Assembly: GCA_900766165.1 (NCBI GenBank)
Contig: CAAFUK010000065.1
Span: 4,131-68,130, forward strand
Length of the DNA stretch: 64,000 nucleotides
DNA from: an uncultured Collinsella sp.
GTDB taxonomy: Bacteria; Actinomycetota; Coriobacteriia; Coriobacteriales; Coriobacteriaceae
Reading direction: 5' to 3'
A program made the translations under genes and the position numbers. The number at the start of each line of letters is the position of its first letter. Within the stretch, counting starts at the first letter, position 1. This document shows, piece by piece, positions 17,768 through 27,108 of the stretch. Below the pieces are notes generated by a model. It did not search any database and had not been told where the DNA came from. It saw only the letters and a list, made by a program, of their open reading frames with translations.

Positions 17768-18451
17768 CTAGATTACGAAGAGGATCACCGCCATGAACTG
17801 GAAGATGCTGCCGGCGAGCACCCACAAGTGGAAAACACTGTGCAGATAGCGCACGTTTTTGGCGATATAGAACGGCACGCCCACGGTATAGCACACGCCG
17901 CCGACGGCGAGCAGGGCAAGTGCCACGGGGTTGAGCAGCGACACGAGCTCGGGCAGCTTAAAGACGACGAGCCAGCCCATCAGCAGGTAGACCAGGCCAC
18001 TTACCCAGTGCGGTTGACGCTCGCGCATAAAGCACTCGAGGGCGATGCCGATAATGGCGATGGCCCATACGGCAAAGAACAGCGCAGGGCCACCGTCGTT
18101 TGCGAGCGTGATGAGGCAAAACGGCGTATAGCTGCCGGCTATGAGCAGGTAGATGCAGCTGTGGTCGATGATGCGAAACACGCGCTTAGCGCGAGCGGGC
18201 TGAATCGCGTGATAGAGCGTGGAGGCCAAGTATTCGAGGATGATACTGACGCCATAGACAATCGCCGCGGCCATGTGGGCCGGGCCTCCGCCGCGCAGGG
18301 CAGCGAATACGATCAGGAGCACCAGGCCCGCGATACCCAGCAGACAGCCGACACCATGGGTGACGGAGTTCATGATCTCCTCACCCACCGTGTAGTGTGG
18401 AACGGCCGCGGTCTTGGGTCGCGGCTTAGAACTGTCGCTCGAATCGGACAT
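17768..18451 (-). CDS. Hemolysin III family (PAQR) membrane protein
   Basis: 227 residues from the ATG at 18451 (GGAGGA 10 nt upstream; a TTG 18 nt earlier is also possible). Seven predicted spans with the family motifs NSVTHGVG, STLYHA, HSCIYLLIAGSYTPF and a C-terminal SVFHLW, which carry the conserved Ser/His/Asp metal site. Bacterial members are linked to lipid homeostasis; haemolysis is a historical name. Divergent from the alpha/beta hydrolase. Confidence 0.88.
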   Translation of the reverse strand: MSDSSDSSKPRPKTAAVPHYTVGEEIMNSVTHGVGCLLGIAGLVLLIVFAALRGGGPAHMAAAIVYGVSIILEYLASTLYHAIQPARAKRVFRIIDHSCIYLLIAGSYTPFCLITLANDGGPALFFAVWAIAIIGIALECFMRERQPHWVSGLVYLLMGWLVVFKLPELVSLLNPVALALLAVGGVCYTVGVPFYIAKNVRYLHSVFHLWVLAGSIFQFMAVILFVI

Positions 18452-18559
18452 GCCGGTTACATCCTCCAACGTAAAGAGTTCTCAACACTATATCAAAGCG
18501 TCTGGGTGCGTGCGAAATTTGCACCATACGTGACCCTTTGTTTACCCATTCTTTGCCTG

Positions 18560-18588
18560 TTGACGCATCAACGGTGAACGTCCATAAT
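18560..18588 (+). promoter_or_regulatory. Promoter of the alpha/beta hydrolase gene
   Basis: TTGACG (18560-18565), a 17-bp spacer and CATAAT (18583-18588) make a good vegetative promoter about 50 nt before the start codon. Confidence 0.65.
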
Positions 18589-18606
18589 GCGCTTGCATTA
18601 AATGTT

Positions 18607-18620
18607 GATGTATTAACATC
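18607..18620. promoter_or_regulatory. Palindrome downstream of the hydrolase promoter
   Basis: GATGTATTAACATC is a near-perfect 14-bp palindrome (GATGT/ACATC) lying just after the predicted transcription start and before the ribosome-binding site. It is a candidate repressor site. Confidence 0.35.
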
Positions 18621-18637
18621 TTATAGGAAAGCTTCTT

Positions 18638-19603
18638 ATGTCTCAAAACGCACGTTCCCATCGAAAGCTCAAGATAGCCGGCGTCGTTGCGCTGGTGGTT
18701 GTCGTTGCGCTGCTCGGATTTGCCGGCAACTTTCTGTTTGACTTCGCGCTGAATCCCCGCGCGCCATACACCATGAAGATGATGCAGGATAGCAAGAACG
18801 ACAAAGAAGGTGAGCAGCCGGATGCCGAGGAAACCGAGGCGCGGGCGTGGTTTAAAGAGAATCGCGAGAGCAGCAGCCTCACCGCAGATGACGGAACCGA
18901 ACTTGCCGCTTGGTATTTTGTCGCCCCAGAGAGCACGCACGACTACGCCGTCTGCCTACACGGATACACCGATGAGCCCATCGGTATGGCCCGATACGTC
19001 AAACGATTCCATGACCGCGGCATGAACGTGCTCGCGCCCGCCGCGCGTGCCCACGAGCGCTCCGGCGGCGACTACATCGGCATGGGCTGGCCCGAGCGGC
19101 TCGATGTCGTCGCGTGGATCGGGCGGATCGTTGCGGCCGATCCCGAGGCGCGTATCCTGGTCTTTGGCGAGTCGATGGGTGCGGCAACCGCCATGAATGT
19201 AGCGGGGGAATCTCTGCCCGCAAATGTGAAATGCATTATCGAGGACTGCGGCTATACAAGCGTTTGGGACGAGTTTTCCCTGCAGCTCAAGGACGTGTTC
19301 GGCCTGCCCAGCTTTCCCTTGCTCGATGTAGCAAACTTGGTGTGCAACGTGCGCGCGGGCTACGACTTTCATAAGGCAAGCAGTGTGGAGCAACTCAGAC
19401 ACGCGACGGTTCCCATGCTGTTTATCCACGGCGACCAGGACACCTTTGTGCCGTACGACATGCTCGACCAAAACTACGACGCGTGCGCCAGCAAGATCAA
19501 GCAAAAGCTCACCATTCATGGCGCCACCCACGCCAAGAGTGCGCAAGTTGACCCCGAGCTCTACTGGAACACAGTCAACAACTTCCTCGACAACTATTTT
19601 TAG
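18638..19603 (+). CDS. Membrane-anchored alpha/beta hydrolase
   Basis: 321 residues. An N-terminal span (about 12-34) anchors an extracytoplasmic alpha/beta hydrolase. The nucleophile elbow is GESMG (serine near 179), the acid is in FIHGDQDTFVP and the histidine in GATHAKS, so the triad is complete. The oxyanion region reads LHGYTDEP. Similar to the BAAT/YqkD type of putative esterase or peptidase; the substrate is unknown. AGGAAAG precedes the ATG. Confidence 0.87.
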   Translation: MSQNARSHRKLKIAGVVALVVVVALLGFAGNFLFDFALNPRAPYTMKMMQDSKNDKEGEQPDAEETEARAWFKENRESSSLTADDGTELAAWYFVAPESTHDYAVCLHGYTDEPIGMARYVKRFHDRGMNVLAPAARAHERSGGDYIGMGWPERLDVVAWIGRIVAADPEARILVFGESMGAATAMNVAGESLPANVKCIIEDCGYTSVWDEFSLQLKDVFGLPSFPLLDVANLVCNVRAGYDFHKASSVEQLRHATVPMLFIHGDQDTFVPYDMLDQNYDACASKIKQKLTIHGATHAKSAQVDPELYWNTVNNFLDNYF

Positions 19604-19648
19604 GCAGATAGTACGGTTTACTGGTCTATCTGGCCCCCTAGCACTTCC

Positions 19649-19688
19649 AAAAAGCCGCCCGCAAGCGTTGCGCTCGCGGGCGGCTTTT
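19649..19688. terminator. Bidirectional terminator between convergent genes
   Basis: AAAAAGCCGCCCGC and GCGGGCGGCTTTT form a long stem with A and T tracts on either side, between the hydrolase and DUF362 genes. Confidence 0.88.
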
Positions 19689-19735
19689 GCTCAACTAACG
19701 CTACAAAGGCGCTTGTTTTATCCAATAGCTAGGCG

Positions 19736-20941
19736 CTACTTGACCTCGATGAGCTCATACTTGCTCGTGCCCAGGCCAATTTTTTCGGCATGCGCGATGC
19801 ACGCGCGCCAGTCGGTGTCGGGATGCGTGATGCAGAAGGGGTCACGCGCCTGCTCGCCCTCCAAATGCTCGTGGTTATGCTCCATCTTGGCCGCGCTATC
19901 GGTGAGCTCGGTGTTGGGCAGCGGCTCGGATGCCATGACGGCATCGGCGCAGGCCTGGTCGATGGCGACCGGGTCGAAGCTCGCAAACATGCCGATATCG
20001 TTGACGATAGGCGTGTCGTTTTCGGGATGGCAATCGCAGTTGGGGCTGATATCCATAGCCAGCGAAATGTGGAAGCTCGGGCGGCCGTCGACGACGGCCT
20101 TGGTGTACTCGGCGATCTTGCAGTTGAGCACGTCGGCCGCGGCGTCATAGCCGGGCTTGATGCAGTCCTGGTTGCATGCCGCAATGCAGCGCCCGCATCC
20201 CACGCAGCGATCGTGGTCGATAGCGGCCACGTGCACCGTGCGAGTAGCGCCGCTGGCAAGCTCGCGCTCGCGGGTGCCGTCGAACGAGACAGCGTTGTGC
20301 GCGCAGATCTTTTCGCAGGCACGGCAGCCAACGCAGTGCTCGGTCGAGACGTTCGGCTTGCCGGCGGCATGCTGCTCCATCTTGCCGGCACGGCTGCCGC
20401 CTCCCATACCCAGGTTCTTCATGGCGCCGCCAAAGCCGGCCTGCTCATGGCCCTTAAAGTGGGTGAGGCTGATCACGATATCGGCATCCATGAGCGCCTG
20501 ACCGATCTTGGCCTCGCGCACGTACTCGCCACCCTCGACCGGGACGAGCGCCTCGTCGGTGCCCTTGAGGCCGTCGGCGATGATGATCTGACAGCCCGTG
20601 GCATACGGGGTAAAGCCGTTCTGGTAGGCGGTGTCGATGTGCTCGAGCGCGTTTTTGCGGCTACCGACATAGAGCGTGTTGCAGTCGGTGAGGAAGGGCT
20701 TGCCGCCCAGCTCCTTCACGACATCCGCGACGGCGCGAGCGTAGTTGGGGCGCAAAAAGCTTAAGTTGCCCAGCTCGCCAAAGTGAATCTTGATGGCGAC
20801 GAACTTGTTCTCAAAGTCGATCTGCTCAATGCCGGCGCGGCGAATAAGGCGCTTGAGCTTGTCGAGCTGGCTCTCGCGAGCATGCGTGCGCAGGTTGGTA
20901 AAGTACACCTTCGCCGGTGCAGCGGGTGCAGTTGCGGTCAT
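19736..20941 (-). CDS. DUF362 protein with two [4Fe-4S] clusters
   Basis: 401 residues. DUF362 domain (about 40-190, with THFKGHEQAGFGGAMKNLGMG), interrupted and followed by a bacterial ferredoxin module with CVGCRACEKIC and CVGCGRCIAAC. Members are common in anaerobes but have no settled function; a redox or cofactor-related role is usual speculation. Single gene; GAGGGG lies 7 nt before the ATG. Confidence 0.85.
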   Translation of the reverse strand: MTATAPAAPAKVYFTNLRTHARESQLDKLKRLIRRAGIEQIDFENKFVAIKIHFGELGNLSFLRPNYARAVADVVKELGGKPFLTDCNTLYVGSRKNALEHIDTAYQNGFTPYATGCQIIIADGLKGTDEALVPVEGGEYVREAKIGQALMDADIVISLTHFKGHEQAGFGGAMKNLGMGGGSRAGKMEQHAAGKPNVSTEHCVGCRACEKICAHNAVSFDGTRERELASGATRTVHVAAIDHDRCVGCGRCIAACNQDCIKPGYDAAADVLNCKIAEYTKAVVDGRPSFHISLAMDISPNCDCHPENDTPIVNDIGMFASFDPVAIDQACADAVMASEPLPNTELTDSAAKMEHNHEHLEGEQARDPFCITHPDTDWRACIAHAEKIGLGTSKYELIEVK

Positions 20942-21029
20942 AGATTATCCCCTCGGTCTATATGGCGTTACAGACATAAGGGGATGGTACCCGTTGGAGT
21001 GGGGTCAAAGTCAAGCGCAGCAACGGGCT

Positions 21030-21201
21030 ACCCGGCAGTTAGGGACGTTCCTTTCCTGCCGGTAGTTGGGGACAGTCCTTGCCAACCCTGCCGGCGAGGC
21101 GGCGAGTCGGCAAAGACTATCCCGAATGGCTAGTCGTTTAAGTCTGTCCCCAATGGCCACCCCAATGGCCACTCTTGGTCGTTTAAGTCTGTCCCCAATG
21201 A
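21030..21201. repeat. Cluster of short GGGGACAG/GGGACGTTCC repeats (family D)
   Basis: Several related words occur: GGCAGTTAGGGACGTTCCTT, TTGGGGACAGTCC, and two inverted copies of GTTTAAGTCTGTCCCCAATG. They sit directly after the stop codon of the permease gene. Similar words recur at 8795-8845, 12642-12660, 24686-24705 and 63631-63810, so this is a dispersed REP-like family. Confidence 0.6.
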
Positions 21202-23868
21202 CTATTCTTGGACTTTGAGGGCCTCGGCCAGGGGGACGCGCCTGATGGAGCGCGTGTGCAGCAGTGCCACGACCAGGTAGGTCGCAAAGCCAATGCCGAC
21301 ACATGCCGCCATGGACCAGGCGGGCACGTAGATCTCGATATTGCCGTTGTAGGCAAGTAGCATCGAGCGGAAAATCGCGGTCAGCGAGCCGATGATCACG
21401 GGCAGGCTCAGCACGAGCGACGCCGCCACGCACAGCGTGATCGAGCGGATGTACAGGTGCGAGATCTCGCTATCGCGATAGCCAAAGACTTTCATGTAGC
21501 TGATCGAACGGGCGCTGTGGTCGATCACCGCCTTGGTCAGCAGGTACATAAACAGCAGGAAGATGAACACCGCGAGCCCGATCATCATTCCGATCATTTT
21601 GCTCATCATGCCGATGAACTGGTCGCCCACGGCCCGCATGTCGTCGGGCGTGGTGTCGCCGGCAAAGTAGCGAGCATCGAGGTCGAGCTTCTCGTCGCTC
21701 ACATAGCCGTTAAAGTAGGCGGCGTCGTTGCCGAACAGCTCGTTAAAGTCGTCGATACTCATATAGATATTCATGTCCGACTTGGAGCCCCAGGCACAGT
21801 CCTTGCCCGCGTACTCAAGGGAATAATGCTCCCCCTCGTACTTGTCGATGAGCGTGACCTTCTGGCCCTCGCTCCAGCCAAACTTGTCGAGCAGGCCGCC
21901 GCCAAAGACGACGCGCCCATCGCCAACGTTGAGGTCTTTCCAATAGCGCGAATCGGGCGAGATGCCGTAGACGGAAATCGTCTCCTCGCCATTACCATCG
22001 CCGCGGTCGTATTGCAGCTGGTAAACGGCATATTTCTCGGTCTGCGCAATCTTGTCTGCACCGTTATCGGTCGTGTTAACCGGGTGAATGTCGTCGTTGT
22101 CAGTGTCGATCTTAGAGGCCTTGTCGATCAGGTCGATAGCCTCGTCGCGGTTGCAGCCGAGGGCATCGGCGAGATCGTCAAGGCGCGCGTAAAGCGCATC
22201 CTTCTTGTCCTGGACCTTGGCGAGCGCGTCCTGCACTGCGGCCAGGCTCTCGGCAGACGGAGATGCGGTCGCGGCATCAGCTGCCGTCTGCGCCGCATCG
22301 GCCACGTCGTCAAGCTCGTCATCGGCATCTTGGGCGGCGGTGAGGAGCGCACCGTCCACCGACTGCAGGCGCTCGAGTGCCGACCACTGCTCGCGCTCCT
22401 CGGCAGTGCCCTCGAGCTCCAGCGGCGCCTTGAGCGTGTACTGGTGTTCGGCGACCAGGCTTGTCTCGAGGTTGTCCGCATAGTGCGTCATCGTGGGCAG
22501 GATCGCCAGGCCAAAGAGCATCAGCAGCGAGGCAAACGCAATGCCCACAAAGAGCGTGGCGAAGTTACCCAGGTTACGCAGGAAGATACGCAGGCGGAAG
22601 CGGGAAACAAAACCCATGCGCTCCGGCAGCTGCAAGCCGCGCTTGGTGCCCGATTTGCCGCTCGCCTCGTGGCGAAGAAACTGCAGCGGCGTCTTGCCCA
22701 TCTTGCGAAGCAGGCCCACCAGCGTGATGAGAATGAGCGCGGCGGCGGGAACCACGGCACACTTCACAAAGATCTCCCAGCTCCAGTACACCTGGAAAGG
22801 TGGCAGGCTGTACGAACCGTAATAGAGGCTGCGCATGGGCTCGGTAAAGAACACAACTCCGAGCGCAGTGCCCAAAAGCGCCGCGACCACGCCCACGATA
22901 GCGGGAAGCGCAAGGTAGTGCAGCACGATCTCGCGTCGACGATAGCCGCTGGCGAGCAACGTGCCGATGATGGCGCTCTCCTCCTCGATGGTGGCGTCGG
23001 TAAGGACCACAAAGACAAACGCCATGATCACGATGATGATGTCGAGCAGCGTCATCCACATCATAGAGTCGCCGTCCACGTCGTCGCGCGCATAGCCAAT
23101 GCCCTGGTTGGAATCGGCGTCGATCAGATCGTCCACGCGCGCATCGGCGTCGGTCAGCGCCTCGACCATATCTTGCTCGGCGTCAATGCGGTCCGCGGTG
23201 GGGAGGTCGCGATCGGTAAAGGTGAAGGAGTAGGTGTAGGCGGGTGCGCCACCGGCATCCTCGAGCGCGGCAAAGCCGCCATCGGTGACCTCGGCCACGC
23301 CGTACGTGATGGTGTTCACCGTAAAGTCCGAATTGTTGAGGAACAGCGCCTGGCTATCGGGCTGGGTCATGATGCCGCAGATGGTATAGGTGCGGCCCTC
23401 GAGCTCAACCTCATCGCCCACGGCAAGGTCGTTGTTGGTGGCAAAGACACGGTCGATGGCCACCTCATCGTCCGTCTTGGGCTCCTTGCCCTCACAGTAG
23501 GACGCGATATCGACCTTGGTGCGGTGCGCATAGGTGCGCAGCGTGCGCTTGGTGCCATCGTCGCCGGCGGTCTTTTTGATGACGGCGTCAATGGAGAAAT
23601 TCTTATAGAGCGTGACGCCGCCGACGTCACTGGCGGCATCCTCGGCGGCCTTGAGCTGGTCGTCGGTAGCCTCGAAGGAGGTGGTCACGCGGCCGTCCTC
23701 AATCGTGTACGCATCGCGCATGTCGTCGATAAGGCAGCCGATGGAATGCGCTGCGAGCAAAAAGCCCGAGGTGAGAGCGATGCTTCCGCACATAAGCAAA
23801 AAGATGCCCAGGTACTTGCCGATATTGCGGCGCAGCTCGCGCGGGAGACGTTTTGCGAGAGGTGTCAT
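21202..23868 (-). CDS. MacB/FtsX-type ABC transporter permease with large extracellular domains
   Basis: 888 residues. N-terminal span (about 18-40), a first extracellular domain, an FtsX membrane triplet (about 260-385), a further span (about 435), a long second extracellular domain that includes an alanine-rich coiled region, and a C-terminal FtsX triplet (about 745-880). The start at 23868 follows the ATPase stop by 8 bp with AGGCGG before it. It works with the downstream-named ATPase as an exporter, or as a mechanotransmission device on envelope proteins, as in other MacB-type systems. The cargo is unknown. Confidence 0.88.
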   Translation of the reverse strand: MTPLAKRLPRELRRNIGKYLGIFLLMCGSIALTSGFLLAAHSIGCLIDDMRDAYTIEDGRVTTSFEATDDQLKAAEDAASDVGGVTLYKNFSIDAVIKKTAGDDGTKRTLRTYAHRTKVDIASYCEGKEPKTDDEVAIDRVFATNNDLAVGDEVELEGRTYTICGIMTQPDSQALFLNNSDFTVNTITYGVAEVTDGGFAALEDAGGAPAYTYSFTFTDRDLPTADRIDAEQDMVEALTDADARVDDLIDADSNQGIGYARDDVDGDSMMWMTLLDIIIVIMAFVFVVLTDATIEEESAIIGTLLASGYRRREIVLHYLALPAIVGVVAALLGTALGVVFFTEPMRSLYYGSYSLPPFQVYWSWEIFVKCAVVPAAALILITLVGLLRKMGKTPLQFLRHEASGKSGTKRGLQLPERMGFVSRFRLRIFLRNLGNFATLFVGIAFASLLMLFGLAILPTMTHYADNLETSLVAEHQYTLKAPLELEGTAEEREQWSALERLQSVDGALLTAAQDADDELDDVADAAQTAADAATASPSAESLAAVQDALAKVQDKKDALYARLDDLADALGCNRDEAIDLIDKASKIDTDNDDIHPVNTTDNGADKIAQTEKYAVYQLQYDRGDGNGEETISVYGISPDSRYWKDLNVGDGRVVFGGGLLDKFGWSEGQKVTLIDKYEGEHYSLEYAGKDCAWGSKSDMNIYMSIDDFNELFGNDAAYFNGYVSDEKLDLDARYFAGDTTPDDMRAVGDQFIGMMSKMIGMMIGLAVFIFLLFMYLLTKAVIDHSARSISYMKVFGYRDSEISHLYIRSITLCVAASLVLSLPVIIGSLTAIFRSMLLAYNGNIEIYVPAWSMAACVGIGFATYLVVALLHTRSIRRVPLAEALKVQE

Positions 23869-23876
23869 GGCGCCGC

Positions 23877-24590
23877 CTACCAATCGAGCTCGGCAGCCGC
23901 AACGGGCGACTCGTTGAGCTCGTCCTCGACGATGCGCCCGTCGCGCAGGCGCAGCACGCGATTGGCCATGCGGGCGATGGCGGCATTGTGGGTGACAATG
24001 ATGATGGTGCAGCCGTAGGTGCGGTTGACATCTTCCATGAGCTGCAAGATTTCCTTGGACGTCTTATAGTCAAGCGCACCCGTGGGCTCGTCGCACAGCA
24101 GCAGGCCCGGGTTTTTGACGAGCGCGCGACCGATGGCGCAACGCTGCTGCTGGCCGCCCGAGACCTGGCGCGGGAACTTGTTGCGATGTTCATAGAGGCC
24201 CAGCGAGCGCAGCAGCTCGTCAATGTTGAGCGGGTTTTTGGACAGGTGCGCCGTGACCTCGATGTTTTCCTTGATGGTGAGATCGGGCACCAGGTTGTAG
24301 AACTGGAAGACAAAGCCCAGCTCACGGCGGCGATACTCACCCAGGTCGGCGGCGTTGAGCGTGGTGAGGTCGCAGCCGTCCACCAGAATAGAGCCGGCGT
24401 CGGCATCCTCCAGGCCGCCGATCAGGTTGAGAAAGGTCGACTTGCCCGAGCCCGAGGGACCCAGCATGACGCAGATCTCGCCGCGGTTGATGGACGCGTC
24501 GATGCCATCGAGTACCGTCAGGCGCGCATCACCGTCGCCGTAGTGCTTTTTGAGATCCTTGACCTGGACGTAGGCTTTCTTCGTCGCCAT
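23877..24590 (-). CDS. MacB/LolD-type ABC transporter ATP-binding protein
   Basis: 237 residues. Walker A GPSGSGKST, Q-loop FQFYNL, signature VSGGQQQRCAIGRAL, Walker B LLLCDEPTGALD and the switch histidine in VTHN are all present. The ATG at 24590 is chosen for the GGGGGG run 4 nt upstream, although two more ATGs lie just before it. Operon partner of the FtsX-type permease. Confidence 0.93.
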   Translation of the reverse strand: MATKKAYVQVKDLKKHYGDGDARLTVLDGIDASINRGEICVMLGPSGSGKSTFLNLIGGLEDADAGSILVDGCDLTTLNAADLGEYRRRELGFVFQFYNLVPDLTIKENIEVTAHLSKNPLNIDELLRSLGLYEHRNKFPRQVSGGQQQRCAIGRALVKNPGLLLCDEPTGALDYKTSKEILQLMEDVNRTYGCTIIIVTHNAAIARMANRVLRLRDGRIVEDELNESPVAAAELDW

Positions 24591-24719
24591 ACTACCCCCC
24601 ATTGTTAGCCTCATACTACTTTATGAACGTAATAGTAAACCTTGGCGAACTATTTTTGGGCGAGAGTGGGGATTTGTTTCAAGACTAGTCGTTGGGGACG
24701 TTCTTGAATGACCAGGTGG

Positions 24720-25925
24720 TTAGGCGCGGGATTTGGCGCGTGAGAGGGCCAGGCCTACGGCGGCAATGGCGGCGGCGAAGAGCACGGTGACGCCCAGGTC
24801 GCAGGCGATGTCGCCCAACACGGCAGACGTCAGGTCCGAAGCGAGCGCCTTGCCGATCGCGTCGTTCACCCAATACGTCGGCACAAAGTGCGCCACCGTC
24901 TGCACGGCCGAGCCCATGAGCGACAGCGGCATCCAAGCGCCGCCCAAAAACGTCATGAGCATGCCGAGCAGGTTGCCCACACCGTTGAGCAGCTCCTCAC
25001 GCGCACCCAGGCTCGAAAGGGCAAAGCCAACGGCCAGAGGCGTGCACGCCAAGGCAAACGTCGCCGCCAGCGCCAGGCACACACGACCCACGCCGACCTC
25101 GGCAACCGCGCCGGCAAAGCCCACGACGCCCATCATGCTCGACACAAACCAGATGCAGACGGTGAGCACTGCGGCAGCCGCGAACACGGCAAGCGAGCGC
25201 TGGCGCTCGGAGACCGGGCCGGCCTCCATGCGGCGCTCGCGCTCGGGCTCGTTCATGCCCGAGAACACCAGTCCCACCGACACGATGACCGACGAGATGA
25301 TCGCGTACGCGCCAAAGTTGAAGTACGACTCGAGCGTGGCGGCGGCAGTCGAGTCGACCTTGACCTGCTCTATCTCGACCTCGGCACGCTCGGCGGCCGC
25401 GTGTTCGGCAGCCTTGGCGACGTCACCGTTGGAGGCAGCAGGCTCAAGTGCGGCCGCAGCGCCCGCGAGCGAGATCCAGCGCGAGGCCTCGGCAGACGAA
25501 AGCGCCGCCGCCATGGTGCCGGCACCGTAGGTCACATCGAGCTTGGGTAGGGACTCCCCCGCACGGGTGGCTGCAACGAGGTCGCCCTCAAACCCCTCCG
25601 GGATAAAGAACACGCAGTCGGCGCTGCCCTTGGCGCTGTTGCTCTTGGAGAGCGCGTCCGCAAGATCGTATGTATCGTCGCCGATGCCCGTGACCAGCTC
25701 AAAACGCGAACCCAGGTGCTTGGTAAGCGCACGCGAAAGGTCGCTATTGTCGCGGTCGACCACGATCACGTTGGTGTCGTAGGGCTCGTACTCGGTAAGC
25801 TGCGACGAGTTCCAGCTCACCGAGGCCGCGATGAATACGCCCATGAGCGAGATGAACACCGTATAGATGAGCAGGTAGAACGGGTGCGCCAGCGCCATGC
25901 GAAGCGCGGTCTTAAAGGTGCTCAT
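24720..25925 (-). CDS. ABC-2 type transporter permease (second of pair)
   Basis: 401 residues: one N-terminal span, an extracellular domain (about 40-195), then five or six spans in the C-terminal half, typical of YhgE/ABC-2 membrane proteins. AAGGAG precedes the ATG at 25925. The start overlaps the end of the partner permease by 14 nt, implying translational coupling and a heterodimeric exporter with the ATPase at 27109. Confidence 0.87.
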   Translation of the reverse strand: MSTFKTALRMALAHPFYLLIYTVFISLMGVFIAASVSWNSSQLTEYEPYDTNVIVVDRDNSDLSRALTKHLGSRFELVTGIGDDTYDLADALSKSNSAKGSADCVFFIPEGFEGDLVAATRAGESLPKLDVTYGAGTMAAALSSAEASRWISLAGAAAALEPAASNGDVAKAAEHAAAERAEVEIEQVKVDSTAAATLESYFNFGAYAIISSVIVSVGLVFSGMNEPERERRMEAGPVSERQRSLAVFAAAAVLTVCIWFVSSMMGVVGFAGAVAEVGVGRVCLALAATFALACTPLAVGFALSSLGAREELLNGVGNLLGMLMTFLGGAWMPLSLMGSAVQTVAHFVPTYWVNDAIGKALASDLTSAVLGDIACDLGVTVLFAAAIAAVGLALSRAKSRA

Positions 25926-27099
25926 AGCGGCTCCTTCCAAAGATCAGCGTGGCGGCGGCAACGAACAGCAGCGCCATCAGGACGAGCGCGCCGGCGCGAA
26001 CGGCGAAGGGCCCCGGGTCTTCAAAGAAATACAGGCGATTGAACATGTCGCAGATGAGCTTGACGGGGTTGAACCAGCACTCGGCCGGGCAGGCGCGGGC
26101 GACGTCGTCGGCAAGCGCCATCGCCGGCTCGCCGTAGAGGCCGACGAACAGGGCGCACGTGGTGGCAAAGCCCGTAAGGATGCCCGACTTGGACGCCTTG
26201 CCGCCCTTAACGGGAAGCGTGCCCACAAAGAGCCCCAGGCCCGTGGCGGCAAGCGCGGAAGCGGCGGCGCCCACCAGACACAGCCCCTCGCGCCCGCCAA
26301 AGTCGACGCCCACGACCAGGCACACGTAGCCGATTGCGATCGCCATCGAGGCGAAGGAGACCAGCCACGAGCCCACAAAGATACCGGCCAGCGATGTCGT
26401 CTTGGAAAGACCGCCCACGCAGCGACGCGCGCCAAGGCCCGACAGATTGGGCTGCAAATCGACGACGCTCAAGGCGGCAAACTCGGCAGACATCATCGCG
26501 ACCAGGCCAAAAAGCGCGTAATAGTAGATGACCGTGCCATCGGGCGTGGTGCGTGTCAGGCTTACGCGGCGGGTACTGCCCTCGAGCGACAGGGCGCGCG
26601 CAACCGCCTCCGGGTCGGCGAGCGCCGCCGGGTTGTCCTGGGCAATCTGGGACATGAGCTCGGCATTTTGTGTATACGAGCTTGCCACCGTCTCCAGAAT
26701 GCTGCGATCGGTGAGCACCGATGAGGCACGCGAGCTGTCGTAGCTCGATAGCAGTGTGAGCTTGGGTACGCCTGCGTCGTCGACCGTATAGATGCCCGCA
26801 ACCTCACCGGCCTTGAGCGCGTGGTCCGCGGCGGCCGCGTCGTCGCACTCGTGGATCTCGAGCAGCTGATCGTCGCTCTCCTTGGCAAGCGACGTCGCCA
26901 CGTCCTTAAAGGTCGAGGCGTCCCAGGCCTCGTCCGCTATGACGGCAACCGGCACCGGGTCGACCGTGCCGTCGGAGCTCAGATTCGCAAACATAAACAT
27001 GAACATCGTGGAAAGCGCGATGGGAAAGAGAGCGCCCCAGACCCACGTACTCGGTCGGCGCAGCAGCGTCTTGACCGTAGTGATGATGGTGTTGAACAT
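25912..27099 (-). CDS. ABC-2 type transporter permease (first of pair)
   Basis: 395 residues with the same plan as its neighbour: N-terminal span (about 18-38), an extracellular domain to about 195, then five or six spans. Starts 9 bp after the ATPase stop with GGGGG as ribosome site. The three genes form an ABC export system next to a divergent two-component system, the typical layout of a drug or peptide sensing/resistance module. Confidence 0.87.
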   Translation of the reverse strand: MFNTIITTVKTLLRRPSTWVWGALFPIALSTMFMFMFANLSSDGTVDPVPVAVIADEAWDASTFKDVATSLAKESDDQLLEIHECDDAAAADHALKAGEVAGIYTVDDAGVPKLTLLSSYDSSRASSVLTDRSILETVASSYTQNAELMSQIAQDNPAALADPEAVARALSLEGSTRRVSLTRTTPDGTVIYYYALFGLVAMMSAEFAALSVVDLQPNLSGLGARRCVGGLSKTTSLAGIFVGSWLVSFASMAIAIGYVCLVVGVDFGGREGLCLVGAAASALAATGLGLFVGTLPVKGGKASKSGILTGFATTCALFVGLYGEPAMALADDVARACPAECWFNPVKLICDMFNRLYFFEDPGPFAVRAGALVLMALLFVAAATLIFGRSRYEHL

Positions 27100-27108
27100 G
27101 ACTGCCCC

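Noticed and set aside
21457..24018. 853-codon plus-strand frame opposite the FtsX permease
   Set aside because: Composition is His/Arg/Gly-rich as expected for an antisense shadow; the minus frame has clear permease features.
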